Shown: positions 1 to 8,774, numbered from the stretch's first letter. The stretch is 64,000 nt of DNA from Arcobacter sp. CECT 8983 (GCF_004118855.1 NZ_PDKF01000004.1:792470-856469), one strand, 5' to 3'. The notes: generated by a model from the letters alone, not told the origin. Made by a program: numbers and translations.

Positions 1-19
1 GTATCAAAAGCTTTAATAA

Positions 20-1423
20 TCAAAGTTTATATAAATTACTTTTACTCTTTTGTTCTTGCCAAAGAGTATAAAATATCTCAAGTGCTTTTTTTAAATCATT
101 CTCTTTAAAACCTCCAAATCCCATAGATAAAACTTCTTCTTTTGTATTTAAATTTCTTAAATACAATTTCATATACTTGTTTTGTGCTTCTTTTTTTAAT
201 ATTTCTAAATCTATATTTATTATTGGTTTTATTAAAATATTTAGTCCACTTCCTTCTCTTAAAATCTCAATTTCATCTATCATTTTTGAATATAAAAAAT
301 TTTTCATAATATCATGTTTCTTTTTATTTTGAGTTCTTACTTTTCTTAAGTGTCTTTCCCAAAATCCTTCTTTTATAAATAAAGCAAGAGTTTTTTGTAT
401 ATCAATAGGAATATTTGAAAAATGATAATCAAACTCTTTTTTGTACCTTTTTAATAATTTAGTAGGTAAAACTAAATAAGCAACTCTAATTGAAGGGGAA
501 AATGATTTAGAAAAAGTTCCTGTATATATTACTTGTTCATTGTTATTTATACCTTGCATAGCTGGAATTGGTCTATTGTTGTAACTTAATTCACTATCAT
601 AATCATCTTCAATGATATAAGAGTTATTATCTTTTGCCCAATTTATTATTTCAATTCTATTTGCAATAGGAGTTGTCACTCCAAAAAAGTATTGATGGGA
701 TGGCGTTAGATATAGAAGTTTTGCATTGGATTTTTTTAATTGATTTAGATTTATACCATTTTGTTGTACTTCTATCTCTTCAATCTCAAAATTATGTTGT
801 TCAAAAACTTTTTTGGCAACTCTATAACTTGGAGTTTCAAACGCAATTTTTTTAATTTCATCTTTTAATATTTTTGAAACGATAAACATAGAATCTGCAA
901 AACCACTTGTAAGAACAATATTATCAACTGTACAGTTTACACTCCTTGAACTTTTAAGATATTTTGTAATTTGTTCTCTAAGTTCAATATCACCTTGATT
1001 GTTGTGATATATCCCAAGATTTAAAGAGCTTTTTAAAACTTTATTATAAAGTCTTAACCAAGTCTTTTTTGGAAAAGTATCAGCACTTAAACAAGCTGGA
1101 AAAAAGTCATATTTGACAATATTATCTGTTGTTTTATCTTCTACTTCAATTTCATTTTCTTTTTTAAAACTATCATAAAGATTTTCACTTACAAAATATC
1201 CACTTTGAGGAATACTCTCTATATAACCCTCTGCAAAAAGCTGATTATAAGCTGTTTGTACAGTATTTTTACTAATTTTATAATCTGTGGTCATTTTTCT
1301 AATAGAAGGCAGTTTTTCTCCAGCTTTTAGATTTGTTTGAATATCTTTTTTTATCTCTTCATAGAGTTGAAGATAGATTGGTTTTTTTAATTTTGAATCT
1401 ATATTATACAAAACTGTCTCCAT
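20..1423 (-). CDS. MocR-family transcriptional regulator (GntR wHTH fused to PLP aminotransferase fold)
   Basis: Residues 1-75 form a GntR-type winged helix (LQLYEEIKKDI, KLPSIR, SKNTVQTAYNQL, SGYFV), followed by a fold-type I aminotransferase domain. That domain has the EDDYDSE segment and the PLP-lysine context TFSKSFSPSIR. This is the MocR/PdxR architecture, about 467 residues, the usual length. The family binds PLP as an effector and activates or represses a divergent operon. I chose the ATG at 1423: the frame stays open to 1606, but that extension is hydrophobic, low in complexity and would cover the divergent promoter. The divergent genes encode an AhpD-like protein, an FMN split-barrel protein and a GNAT, and are the likely targets. 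No real aminotransferase substrate is implied. Confidence 0.9.
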   Translation of the reverse strand: METVLYNIDSKLKKPIYLQLYEEIKKDIQTNLKAGEKLPSIRKMTTDYKISKNTVQTAYNQLFAEGYIESIPQSGYFVSENLYDSFKKENEIEVEDKTTDNIVKYDFFPACLSADTFPKKTWLRLYNKVLKSSLNLGIYHNNQGDIELREQITKYLKSSRSVNCTVDNIVLTSGFADSMFIVSKILKDEIKKIAFETPSYRVAKKVFEQHNFEIEEIEVQQNGINLNQLKKSNAKLLYLTPSHQYFFGVTTPIANRIEIINWAKDNNSYIIEDDYDSELSYNNRPIPAMQGINNNEQVIYTGTFSKSFSPSIRVAYLVLPTKLLKRYKKEFDYHFSNIPIDIQKTLALFIKEGFWERHLRKVRTQNKKKHDIMKNFLYSKMIDEIEILREGSGLNILIKPIINIDLEILKKEAQNKYMKLYLRNLNTKEEVLSMGFGGFKENDLKKALEIFYTLWQEQKSKSNLYKL

Positions 1424-1444
1424 AAAAAAATTATAATTTGTATC

Positions 1445-1459
1445 TTGTAGTAAGTACAA
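1445..1459. promoter_or_regulatory. Candidate MocR operator in the divergent intergenic region
   Basis: The dyad TTGTA-gtaag-TACAA has perfect 5-bp arms. It lies in the 86-bp gap between the MocR start and the next operon. A TATAAT box for the MocR gene lies beside it (minus strand, 1474..1469). Its role as an operator is inferred from position and symmetry only. Confidence 0.4.
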
Positions 1460-1509
1460 TTTATTGATATTATACGTAAAACAACTTAATAAAAAGCAAA
1501 GGATATAAA

Positions 1510-1959
1510 ATGGATAAAAGAATAAATCTAGGAAAAGAAGCACCACATATGTATGATAAATTAATATCTTTAAAGCATGATATGCAAGCTTTGATAAAAG
1601 ATGCAAATATAAATGAAGGATTTAGTCATCTATTATTACTTAGAGCTTCACAAATAAATGGTTGTGCTTTTTGTGTAAGACTGCATACAAAAGATTCTTT
1701 AGATGCAGGTGAAACTATAGAAAGAGTAAGTGTACTTCCAGCTTGGAGAGAAACCGAATATTTTAATGAAAAAGAAAGAGTAAGTTTAGAATTAGTTGAG
1801 GCAATTTGTTATATCAAAGATACACATATTCCAGATACTCTTTATGAAAAAGCAAAAGAAGTTTTAACAAAAAAGGAAATTTTGGCAGTTGAATGGTTAG
1901 CACTTGTAATAAATGCTTTAAATATATTAGCTATAAGTAGTAGGTTGGAAGTAAAATAG
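1510..1959 (+). CDS. Carboxymuconolactone decarboxylase / AhpD-like family protein
   Basis: A 149-residue all-helical protein with the AhpD-type motif C52-A-F-C55-V-R-L-H59 following the family segment LLLLRASQINGCAFC. In AhpD-like members the CxxC pair and histidine support peroxidase or disulfide-reductase activity. Family members without characterised substrates are common, so the substrate is unknown. AAGGAT precedes the ATG at 1510. It is the first gene of a three-gene operon divergent from the MocR regulator; the next gene starts 9 bp downstream. A thiol-based antioxidant role fits the motif but is inferred. Confidence 0.85.
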   Translation: MDKRINLGKEAPHMYDKLISLKHDMQALIKDANINEGFSHLLLLRASQINGCAFCVRLHTKDSLDAGETIERVSVLPAWRETEYFNEKERVSLELVEAICYIKDTHIPDTLYEKAKEVLTKKEILAVEWLALVINALNILAISSRLEVK

Positions 1960-1968
1960 GAAACATAG

Positions 1969-2565
1969 ATGAGAAAAAGTGAATTTGAAATAAAAAACAA
2001 AGAGATTATTGAAGAGATTTTAAATAGCAGTGAATATGCAACATTGGCACTTGCTTGCGATAATAAACCCTATAGTGTACCTGTAAATTTTGTCCATGAT
2101 GGAAATGTTGTATATTTTCATGGAGCAAAAAAAGGTAAGAAAAAAGAGTTTATTGTCTCAAACTCTTATGCTGCTTTTAGTATTGCTTTGCCTTACTCTT
2201 TAATACAATCATATTTTAGTAGCAATGATGAGTTAGCTTGTCCTGCTACACAATTTTTTAGATCAGTTTGTGCAAGTGGACAAATTTTTATAGTTGAAGA
2301 TTATGATGAAAAAGTAAGAGCATTATCTCTTTTGATGAAAAAGCTTCAACCAGAAGGAAAATATAAACCATTGAACCAAGAGGTTTATACTAAAATGATA
2401 AATGCAACAGAAGTTTTTAGGTTTAATATTGAAAATATAACAGGAAAACTAAAAGTAGGGCAGAACTTATCTCAAGATAGATATGAAATGGTTTTAGATT
2501 ACCTTGAAAAAAGAGCTTATAATATAGATAAAGAAACAATTTTAAGTATGAAGGAAAATAGATGA
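1969..2565 (+). CDS. Pyridoxamine 5'-phosphate oxidase-fold (FMN split barrel, NimA-like) protein
   Basis: A 198-residue split beta-barrel protein with the N-terminal pattern YATLALACDNKPYSVPVNF followed by VYFHGAKKGKK, typical of NimA-like FMN- or haem-binding split barrels. It is not the biosynthetic PNP oxidase; a true PdxH is encoded at 30787..31428. Nim-type proteins are flavoenzymes linked to reduction of nitro compounds, but most members are uncharacterised. It sits between the AhpD-like gene (9 bp upstream) and a GNAT gene whose ATG overlaps its stop. Divergence from a PLP-sensing MocR regulator suggests a link to B6 vitamers or redox stress; this is inference. Confidence 0.8.
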   Translation: MRKSEFEIKNKEIIEEILNSSEYATLALACDNKPYSVPVNFVHDGNVVYFHGAKKGKKKEFIVSNSYAAFSIALPYSLIQSYFSSNDELACPATQFFRSVCASGQIFIVEDYDEKVRALSLLMKKLQPEGKYKPLNQEVYTKMINATEVFRFNIENITGKLKVGQNLSQDRYEMVLDYLEKRAYNIDKETILSMKENR

Positions 2566-3125
2566 TAGAGTGTAGATTAGCAACCTTAGATGATATAGAT
2601 GAGATTTTAAAACTTCATTCACGTTATCAAGTTGATACTATAAATGAAGAGGATAAAAAAGATGGATTTATAACAACAGCTTTTACCAAAGAACAGTTGA
2701 CAGCTTTAATTGAAGATGAAAAAGGTTTATTTGTTGCTATCAAAGATAAAGAGATTGTTGCTTATGTTATGGCAGCATCTTGGGCATATTGGTCAGCATG
2801 GCCTATGTTTGTACATATGATAAAAGATTTACCAAATGTTAAATTTCAAGGTGTTACATTAAGTGTAGATAACTCATATCAATATGGACCAGTTTGTGTG
2901 GACAAAAGTGTAAGAGGGACAGAAGTATTAAAAAAAATATTTAATTTTGCAAGAGAACAGATGAATAAAAAATATCCTATATTAGTAACCTTTATAAACA
3001 AGATAAATACTAGGTCATTTGAAGCTCACACAAGAAAACTTGGACTTCAAGTAGTAAAAGAGTTTGAGTTTAATAATAATAGTTATTATAAATTATGTTA
3101 TGATACTTCAAAAGCAGTAAACTAA
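2562..3125 (+). CDS. GNAT family N-acetyltransferase
   Basis: A 187-residue protein with a GNAT-like layout: the N-terminal strand-helix MIECRLATLDDIDEILKLH, a central beta region (LFVAIKDKEIVAYVMAA), and a C-terminal half with FINKINTRSFEAHTRKLGL, the family's typical N-x-x-S/A-x-x-x-H-x-K-x-G ending. The classic Q/RxxGxG acetyl-CoA loop is weak, represented by VDKSVRGTEVLKKIF. The ATG overlaps the upstream stop (ATGA), so translation is probably coupled. It is the last gene of the operon and runs into a bidirectional hairpin. Substrate unknown. Confidence 0.8.
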   Translation: MIECRLATLDDIDEILKLHSRYQVDTINEEDKKDGFITTAFTKEQLTALIEDEKGLFVAIKDKEIVAYVMAASWAYWSAWPMFVHMIKDLPNVKFQGVTLSVDNSYQYGPVCVDKSVRGTEVLKKIFNFAREQMNKKYPILVTFINKINTRSFEAHTRKLGLQVVKEFEFNNNSYYKLCYDTSKAVN

Positions 3126-3152
3126 AAAGCCCAAAATTTTGGACTTTTTAGT
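3121..3152. terminator. Bidirectional rho-independent terminator
   Basis: Two 16-base arms (ACTAAAAAGCCCAAAA / TTTTGGACTTTTTAGT) pair over their full length with one mismatch. The hairpin sits between the converging GNAT gene and the aldo/keto reductase gene and has A/T tracts on both sides. Confidence 0.8.
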
Positions 3153-3154
3153 AT

Positions 3155-4177
3155 TTATTTCCCATCTATATCTTTAAATCTTTCAACCATCCACTGTGGA
3201 TACTCTTTATTTAAAGCACTAATTTCATCTAAGTTTTCAAGTTCTGTTTCACTTAAAATGATATTTGTTGATTCAACATTATCTTTAAGTTGTTCTACTT
3301 TTTTTGCACCAATGATTGTACTTGTAATTGCTTTTTGAGCCTCTACCCAAGCTAAAGCTATTTGAGCAACAGATACTTGGTGTACTTTAGCAATTTCTTT
3401 TAAAACATCAATAATCTCATAGCTTTTATCTTTATTTAGTGGTGGAAAATCAAAGTTTTCTCTTCTTGAATCTGTAGTTTTTTCTTCTTTTGTATATTTT
3501 CCACTTAAAAAACCACCACTTAAAGGACTCCAAGGCATAATTGATAGGTTTTCATCTAAAGCTAAAGGGATTAACTCTCTTTCAATATCTCTAGCAGAAA
3601 GAGAATAGTGGTATTGTAAAGCTACAAATTTATGCCAAGCATTTTTTGAAGCTATTGCATTGGCTTTCATCACCATCCAAGCTGGCCAGTTACAAACACC
3701 TAAGTATCTTACTTTGCCACTTTCAACTACATCATTTAGTGAACGCATTATCTCTTCTATATCTGTAGTGCTGTCTGTTCCATGAACATATAAAATATCC
3801 ACATGATTCATTTGCAGTCTTTTTAAACTATCTTCTAAAGAGTTAAAAATATGGTATCGTGAAAGCCCAGAATGGTTGGGTTTTTCTTTCATCATACTTC
3901 TTACTTTTGTAGCAATAACCACTTCATCTCGTGGGATATTTAAGTCTTGTAATGCTTGTCCTAAAAGTTGTTCTGCTTCTCCATATGAGTAGATATTTGC
4001 AGTATCAATGAAGTTGATTCCACTTTCAAAAGCAGTTTTTACAATATTATTTACCTCTTCTTGATTTGCTTTTCCTATATGTTCCCAAAAGCCACCTCTG
4101 TTTCCACCAAAAGTCATTGTGCCTAAACAAAGCTCTGATACTAATAGTCCTGTATTACTTAAGTTGTTGTATTTCAT
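3155..4177 (-). CDS. Aldo/keto reductase
   Basis: A 340-residue (alpha/beta)8 NADPH-dependent reductase. The catalytic tetrad is visible: D58 and Y63 in FIDTANIYSYG, K91 in IATKVR, H132 in ILYVHGTD. SPLSGGFLSGKY and STIIGAKKVEQL near the C-terminus match the cofactor-binding end of the family. AAGGAG precedes the ATG. The 95-bp upstream gap holds the palindrome ACTTATAAGT (4213..4222) and an AraC-family gene in the same direction lies beyond it, so control by that regulator is likely. Physiological carbonyl substrate unknown. Confidence 0.9.
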   Translation of the reverse strand: MKYNNLSNTGLLVSELCLGTMTFGGNRGGFWEHIGKANQEEVNNIVKTAFESGINFIDTANIYSYGEAEQLLGQALQDLNIPRDEVVIATKVRSMMKEKPNHSGLSRYHIFNSLEDSLKRLQMNHVDILYVHGTDSTTDIEEIMRSLNDVVESGKVRYLGVCNWPAWMVMKANAIASKNAWHKFVALQYHYSLSARDIERELIPLALDENLSIMPWSPLSGGFLSGKYTKEEKTTDSRRENFDFPPLNKDKSYEIIDVLKEIAKVHQVSVAQIALAWVEAQKAITSTIIGAKKVEQLKDNVESTNIILSETELENLDEISALNKEYPQWMVERFKDIDGK

Positions 4178-4272
4178 GTTAATATCTCCTTAAAATAGAT
4201 AAGAAAATATTAACTTATAAGTGAAAAAAAGTTTATACTATATTCAATCAAAAAATTGTAAAAATCAAATAT

Positions 4273-5166
4273 TTACAAATCTCTGTATTTTTTAGGTGTA
4301 GTTTTTATTCTTTTTTTAAAAAAGTTTATAAAATGTGGTGGCTCTTCAAAGCCTAAACTAAAAGCAATATCAGAAATAGACCACGGGGTATGTTTAAGCA
4401 GTATTTTTGCCTCTTGTAAAACTCTGTTTGAGATAAGTTTAGAGGTTGTTTTTCCTGTAATCTCTTTTAAGACTTTATTTAAATGATTGGTATGTATATT
4501 TAAATTTTGAGCAAAATCGTTGGCACTTCGTAGTTCAAATCTTTGATAAGGTGATTCTATAGGAAACTGTCTTTCAAGTAGTTCAGTAAAAAGAGTTGCA
4601 ATTTTTGTAGCACGATCTTCGTTTTTAAGATTGCTTGTAAGAGCTGGTTGCATCTTCATAGCATAATGAATCAGTTCAAAACAAAGGTTTCTTAAAACAT
4701 CGTATTTATAAGCATACTCTGAATTTATCTCTTCAAACATTTTTTCAAATATCTCTTCCACATCTTTTAAAGAATTTTCATTTAGAATAAAGAGCTTATT
4801 TTGATTTGCTTGGAAAACAGGGTACTGTCTTAGGGAACCATACTTATGAAAAAAAGTCTCTGTAAAGATACAAAAACAACCACTTTGGTTCTCATCCAAA
4901 GGTTCCCAACTGTATGGAACTAAAGGATCAGAGAACATCAAAGCATATTTTTCACTTATAAAACTTTTATCGGCATAATCAACTTTGATTTTCCCTTTTA
5001 AAAGGGTGATTTTAAAAAAATCTCGTCTGTTAAAAGAGATAGGCTTTGTTTTTGAATTGCCTCTTTTGAAAATATTAAAATGACCAATATCATTTTTTAA
5101 CTCTTTTGGAATATATTCTAATTTGTTTCTTTGATAAAATTCTTCTATGTTTTCTGTATTTTTCAT
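4273..5166 (-). CDS. AraC family transcriptional regulator
   Basis: A 297-residue regulator with an N-terminal cupin-like sensor (about 1-170) and a C-terminal double helix-turn-helix (about 195-297). The second HTH shows the signature SISDIAFSLGFEEPPHFINFFKKR...TPKKYR. This length and the 'helix-turn-helix at the end' layout are standard. It is co-directional with, and 95 bp upstream of, the aldo/keto reductase, its probable target. The ligand cannot be read from the sequence. Confidence 0.9.
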   Translation of the reverse strand: MKNTENIEEFYQRNKLEYIPKELKNDIGHFNIFKRGNSKTKPISFNRRDFFKITLLKGKIKVDYADKSFISEKYALMFSDPLVPYSWEPLDENQSGCFCIFTETFFHKYGSLRQYPVFQANQNKLFILNENSLKDVEEIFEKMFEEINSEYAYKYDVLRNLCFELIHYAMKMQPALTSNLKNEDRATKIATLFTELLERQFPIESPYQRFELRSANDFAQNLNIHTNHLNKVLKEITGKTTSKLISNRVLQEAKILLKHTPWSISDIAFSLGFEEPPHFINFFKKRIKTTPKKYRDL

Positions 5167-5239
5167 AGACTAATCATACAAAAATCAAATATTTTTTGTC
5201 AATAGTTTAAAATTTATTTTTAGATTTAGGATATTTTAT

Positions 5240-5245
5240 TATAAT
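5240..5245 (+). promoter_or_regulatory. -10 box for the 5280 gene
   Basis: TATAAT in the context TTTTATTATAATCAC, 34 bases before the start codon, with an AT-rich upstream stretch and no convincing -35. This is the usual appearance of sigma70 promoters in Campylobacterota. Confidence 0.5.
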
Positions 5246-5279
5246 CACTTTTACTTAGATATTTATGTAGATATTAATT

Positions 5280-5924
5280 ATGGAAAATAAAATGAATATA
5301 GAAAAATTAAAAGATTTAGAAGCAGAGTTTTTTGATGAATATCCAAAGGCTTTTGAAGATGAAAGGCTTTTAAAAATAATGAAAAAGTTTAACCCTTCAA
5401 AATTAGAAGAACTTTCAAAAGATTATTTTCATAAAGATAATTTTTCTCAACCTGATGTAGTCTGCGGAAATTTTATTAAGATAGTTTCAAAATCAGTAGT
5501 TGTCTCTTTTTATGACAAAATGAAATTAAAAGATGCAATAAAAGATATGGGATTATATGAAAAAGATATGTTTAGTATTGCTTTATATGATTTATTGCAT
5601 GGAAATAAAAAAGAAGGATATGCTTCACTTGTAGAAATCCTTAGTCAATATAGCCTTGCAAAGTGGACTTTAATCTCTTTAGTTCCATATTATATGAATA
5701 GAAAAGAAGAGTACTTTATAAAACCTACAACAGCTAAAAATATAATAAGTTATTTAGAGCTAAAAGATTTAAAGTATAAACCAAAACCTAGTTTTGAGTT
5801 TTATAAAGGCTTTAAAAAAGCATTGGATGAGATTAAAGAAAATGTACCTAAAAATTTATCAGAAGAGAATATTTGTTTAACTGCTTTTTTGAGGCTTGCA
5901 ATTGATATTTGTGAAGTTGAGTAA
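5280..5924 (+). CDS. Conserved hypothetical protein, helical
   Basis: A soluble 214-residue protein, rich in Lys and Glu, with no signal peptide or membrane segment. I recognise no domain. Notable patches are EAEFFDEYPKAFED near the N-terminus, and DLLHGNKKEGYASLVEIL and YYMNRKEEYFIKPTTAKNII in the middle. A second in-frame ATG at 5292 is a possible alternative start, because no clear Shine-Dalgarno precedes 5280. It is monocistronic: it has its own -10 box, a divergent AraC gene upstream and a hairpin directly after its stop. Confidence 0.7.
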   Translation: MENKMNIEKLKDLEAEFFDEYPKAFEDERLLKIMKKFNPSKLEELSKDYFHKDNFSQPDVVCGNFIKIVSKSVVVSFYDKMKLKDAIKDMGLYEKDMFSIALYDLLHGNKKEGYASLVEILSQYSLAKWTLISLVPYYMNRKEEYFIKPTTAKNIISYLELKDLKYKPKPSFEFYKGFKKALDEIKENVPKNLSEENICLTAFLRLAIDICEVE

Positions 5925-5930
5925 AAAATA

Positions 5931-5963
5931 TTAAACTACAGAAGAAAATCTTCTATAGTTTAA
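5931..5963. terminator. Bidirectional terminator hairpin
   Basis: TTAAACTAcAGAAGA / TCTTCTaTAGTTTAA arms with a short AAAA-type loop, between the converging hypothetical gene and the disulfide isomerase gene. Confidence 0.75.
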
Positions 5964-5967
5964 TTTC

Positions 5968-6696
5968 TTATTCTACAGTAACTCCATAATTTTGTAGCAT
6001 TTGTGCCCAGATTATTTTATTACCATTTTTATCAAATAAAGATGGTGTTCCGCTGATTCCAAGTTTTCTTGCAATACTCATTTGTTCATCTAATTTTTCT
6101 TCAAGTTTAGCTAACTCTTTAGAGTCGATTTTTCTATTTTTAAATGCTTCTGTATCTTTTGTAGTATTAATCATTGCATCTTTTTTATCTTTATAAGAGT
6201 CTTGACTCATAATATAAAGTGAAATATCCCTTGCATTTTTATGGAAAGATAAAGGGAAAAAGAATACTCTAATTTTAACTTTATCTTCTATTTGAGAGAA
6301 ATATGATTCAAATTTTTTGCAATAAGGACATTCAGGGTCTGTAAAAAGTACATATTCATCATTTCCTGTTCCATAAGTAAAGGCTTCTTTTCCAAGTGTT
6401 GGTGAGATATCAACTGGTAATTGTAATTGTTGCCCATTTTGAGTGTTGATAGCATCTCCTGGAAGTAAATATTTTTTGTCTTTAGTTAAGAAGATTGTGT
6501 CCATTCTTCCTTTTACTTTTACATTTAAACCATAAAGGCTTCCAAAATCAGTACCATCTTTCACTTCAACTTGTGCCATATTAATTAATGGTAAAGCTTG
6601 AATCTCTTGTAACTCTTTTTGTGATAGTTTATCTGCTGCACTTAAGCCTGTAGTTAGAGAAAGTGCTAATAAGATATTTCTAGCTGTTTTTATCAT
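5968..6696 (-). CDS. Periplasmic thiol:disulfide interchange protein, DsbC/DsbG-like
   Basis: A 242-residue exported protein with an N-terminal signal peptide ending near GLSA (about residue 20). A linker or dimerisation region (about 25-100) precedes a thioredoxin-fold domain with the redox motif C123-P-Y-C126 in FTDPECPYCKKF and a cis-proline in GISGTPSLFD. This is the DsbC/DsbG layout, where the protein isomerises or reduces wrong disulfides in the periplasm. Which member it corresponds to is not clear. It is a single gene ending at a shared terminator. Confidence 0.85.
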   Translation of the reverse strand: MIKTARNILLALSLTTGLSAADKLSQKELQEIQALPLINMAQVEVKDGTDFGSLYGLNVKVKGRMDTIFLTKDKKYLLPGDAINTQNGQQLQLPVDISPTLGKEAFTYGTGNDEYVLFTDPECPYCKKFESYFSQIEDKVKIRVFFFPLSFHKNARDISLYIMSQDSYKDKKDAMINTTKDTEAFKNRKIDSKELAKLEEKLDEQMSIARKLGISGTPSLFDKNGNKIIWAQMLQNYGVTVE

Positions 6697-6789
6697 TTAA
6701 TTTCCTATATAAAAAATTTTAATGATAATACAATATTAATGTTTAGTTTACATGTAGTTTTGACTTTTATAAATAAATTTTACTTATAG

Positions 6790-7689
6790 TTACAAAATAA
6801 TTAAAGATAAGAAATAAGTTGTTATAAATGAAAAAATAATTCCATATCCTACAATAGCAGTGCTAAGTCTTGGAGCTAAATTTGCCATACAAGCCACGGC
6901 TCCTGCTGTAATCATTGGTGCCATACCAGCTTCAAAAATAGAAGTTTTTCCTGCAAGATTATACCAATCAAAAACTATACATATTCCAAAAGCAATTAAT
7001 GGTGCAATAACTAATTTAATGATAAGACCAATACTAAGTGGAAGTAAATCATCTTTTGGAAGTTTAAATTGTAGTTGTAACCCAACTGCTACAAGAGCAA
7101 CTGGAACTAAAGTATTTGCAAACTTTGTTAAAACATCAGTAATAATTGGAGGAAAAGTTTGTCCTAAAAGAAGTAAGGCTATAACTAAAGCTATAAAAGA
7201 AGGAAAAGTTAATATTTTTTGTATGATAACTCTAGGTTTTATATTGCCTGTTGTACTGTAATAAGCAGTAATAAAAGTACCATAAGCAGCAAGGGCTAAA
7301 AAAGTACCTAGTTGGTCATAGATTAAAACATAAGGAAGGGCTTGTTCTCCTAAATATAATTCAATGATAGGAATACCCATAATAGAACTATTTGTTAAAA
7401 TAGATACAAGAAGTAAACTTCCAGTTATCTCTTTTGACCATGAGAATATTTTAGAAAAAATTAAAACAATAATAGCAGAAATTGCCATTACAAGCCAAGC
7501 AATGATTGTTGGAATAAGAACGTCAAATGAGAATGTTAGCTTTGGAACTTGCAATAAAATAATAGCAGGCAATGAAATATAGATTATATATTTATTTAAA
7601 ATTATTGAAGTTTCTTCAGGAAAGATTTTAAATTTTTGAAGACCATAACCTACTATAATTGCAATAGCAATTAGTGCAAAATTTTCCAT
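6790..7689 (-). CDS. AEC family transporter (auxin efflux carrier fold)
   Basis: A 299-residue integral membrane protein with about ten transmembrane helices in two five-helix repeats. The first opens ENFALIAIAIIVGYGLQKF and the second is near PVALVAVGLQLQF; MAPMITAGAVACMANLAP near the end is typical of the AEC/MdcF-like family. The start codon follows the HxlR gene's stop directly (stop at 7690..7692, ATG from 7689), so the two are co-transcribed. Efflux of an organic acid or toxic product is plausible given the adjacent redox operon, but the substrate is unknown. Confidence 0.85.
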   Translation of the reverse strand: MENFALIAIAIIVGYGLQKFKIFPEETSIILNKYIIYISLPAIILLQVPKLTFSFDVLIPTIIAWLVMAISAIIVLIFSKIFSWSKEITGSLLLVSILTNSSIMGIPIIELYLGEQALPYVLIYDQLGTFLALAAYGTFITAYYSTTGNIKPRVIIQKILTFPSFIALVIALLLLGQTFPPIITDVLTKFANTLVPVALVAVGLQLQFKLPKDDLLPLSIGLIIKLVIAPLIAFGICIVFDWYNLAGKTSIFEAGMAPMITAGAVACMANLAPRLSTAIVGYGIIFSFITTYFLSLIIL

Positions 7690-8067
7690 CTATTTTTTTC
7701 TATTTGATTCTGTATGACACATATTATCTTTTGTGATTTTTCCGTATTCATTTACGTACTCTACACCCCAATCAAACATTTCATGTAATACTGGTTTTAA
7801 TCTTTTACCTGCATCAGTTAAAGAGTAAACAACCTTAGGTGGAACTTCTGGAAACACTTCTCTATTTATAATGTTTTTTTCTTCTAGCTCTTTTAATTTA
7901 ACAGTTAAAGTTTTTTGTGTTATTTCTGAAATTTCTTCATGCAAGTCTTTAAATCTTTTGTCATTTTCTAATAAATGCCAAATTATAGATAATTTCCATC
8001 TGTCATTAAAAATATCGAGTGTTACGTTAATTGAGCATCTAAACTCTTTATTATTAATATAATACAT
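7690..8067 (-). CDS. HxlR (DUF24) family redox-type transcriptional regulator
   Basis: A 125-residue winged-helix regulator with the HxlR core DIFNDRWKLSIIWHLLEND, RFKDLHEEISEITQKTLTVKLKELEE and SLTDAGKRLKPVL. Cys11, in EFRCSINVTL just before the first helix, is at the position of the redox-active N-terminal cysteine of B. subtilis YodB, CatR and HypR. Those regulators sense quinones and other electrophiles and control nitroreductase and azoreductase genes. The divergent operon here encodes the same kinds of enzymes, so this is likely its repressor. A second cysteine near the C-terminus (NMCHTES) could pair in an intersubunit disulfide. The sensing mechanism is inferred by analogy. Confidence 0.9.
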   Translation of the reverse strand: MYYINNKEFRCSINVTLDIFNDRWKLSIIWHLLENDKRFKDLHEEISEITQKTLTVKLKELEEKNIINREVFPEVPPKVVYSLTDAGKRLKPVLHEMFDWGVEYVNEYGKITKDNMCHTESNRKK

Positions 8068-8122
8068 TTAAATCCTTTCAATATTGAGATTATTATAACA
8101 TAAGGATTATTAAACTCCATTA

Positions 8123-8147
8123 CTTACCTAAAGTAAAGTAAGGTAAG
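8123..8147. promoter_or_regulatory. Candidate HxlR operator
   Basis: CTTACC and GGTAAG form a perfect 6-bp dyad with a 13-bp spacer made of GTAA repeats (taaagtaaagtaa). It lies in the 128-bp divergent gap, 49 bp before the MdaB-like start. HxlR regulators bind such spaced dyads as dimers. Inferred from symmetry and position. Confidence 0.5.
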
Positions 8148-8195
8148 ATTAAGTTAACAAGCTATATAATTTTCAAAAATAAACAAGGATTTTTT

Positions 8196-8774
8196 ATGAA
8201 AAATGTTTTGATATTAAATGGGCACCAATATTATGATGTTGTTGCAAAGGGTGAATTAACGAATAATTATATAAATACAGCTACTTCATTTTTAGAAGAT
8301 AAAGGTTTTAATGTAAAAACTACTCATATTGAAAAAGGATATGACATTAAAGAAGAATCAGAAAAATTAGTTTGGGCTGATTATGTGATTTTTCAATACC
8401 CAGTTTATTGGATGAGTATGCCTTGGATTGCAAAAAAATATTTTGATGAAGTTTTAACTCAAGGAGTTCATTACTCAGGAGATGGAAGAAGTAGAGAAGA
8501 TTCATCTAAAACTTATGGAAGTGGTGGATTATTAAAAGGTAAGTATATGTTGTCTTTAACATATAATTGTCCAGAATCTGAGTTTGATAATGAAAAAGGT
8601 TTCTTTGATGGACTATCATTAGATGATTCACATGTTGCTGTACATAAAATTTTCCAATTTTGTGGAATGACACCAATGCAAAGTTATGCTGTACATGATA
8701 TTTTTAAAGGTGATTTAGATTTAGAGAAAGAACTAGCAAGATTTGAAAAAGTTTTAATTAACAATTTTTTATAG
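8196..8774 (+). CDS. MdaB-like NAD(P)H:quinone oxidoreductase (flavodoxin fold)
   Basis: A 192-residue flavodoxin-like FAD/FMN protein. MKNVLILNGHQYYD is the phosphate-binding loop, YVIFQYPVYWMSMPWIAKKYFDEV is the classic MdaB/NQO segment, and YGSGGLLKGKYMLSLTYN lies on the isoalloxazine side. MdaB-type enzymes reduce quinones by two electrons, avoiding semiquinone radicals. It is the first gene of a long plus-strand operon divergent from the HxlR regulator; AAGGA precedes the ATG and a candidate operator lies upstream. Confidence 0.85.
   Translation: MKNVLILNGHQYYDVVAKGELTNNYINTATSFLEDKGFNVKTTHIEKGYDIKEESEKLVWADYVIFQYPVYWMSMPWIAKKYFDEVLTQGVHYSGDGRSREDSSKTYGSGGLLKGKYMLSLTYNCPESEFDNEKGFFDGLSLDDSHVAVHKIFQFCGMTPMQSYAVHDIFKGDLDLEKELARFEKVLINNFL

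Noticed and set aside
1424..1606. N-terminal extension of the MocR gene
   Set aside because: 61 extra hydrophobic, low-complexity codons that run over the divergent promoter and the first 97 bp of the AhpD-like gene; the GntR domain begins right after the ATG at 1423.
6860..7261. 133-codon plus-strand frame antisense to the AEC transporter
   Set aside because: It is a shadow of the hydrophobic minus-strand gene: no RBS, no domain, and the opposing frame has full AEC signatures.
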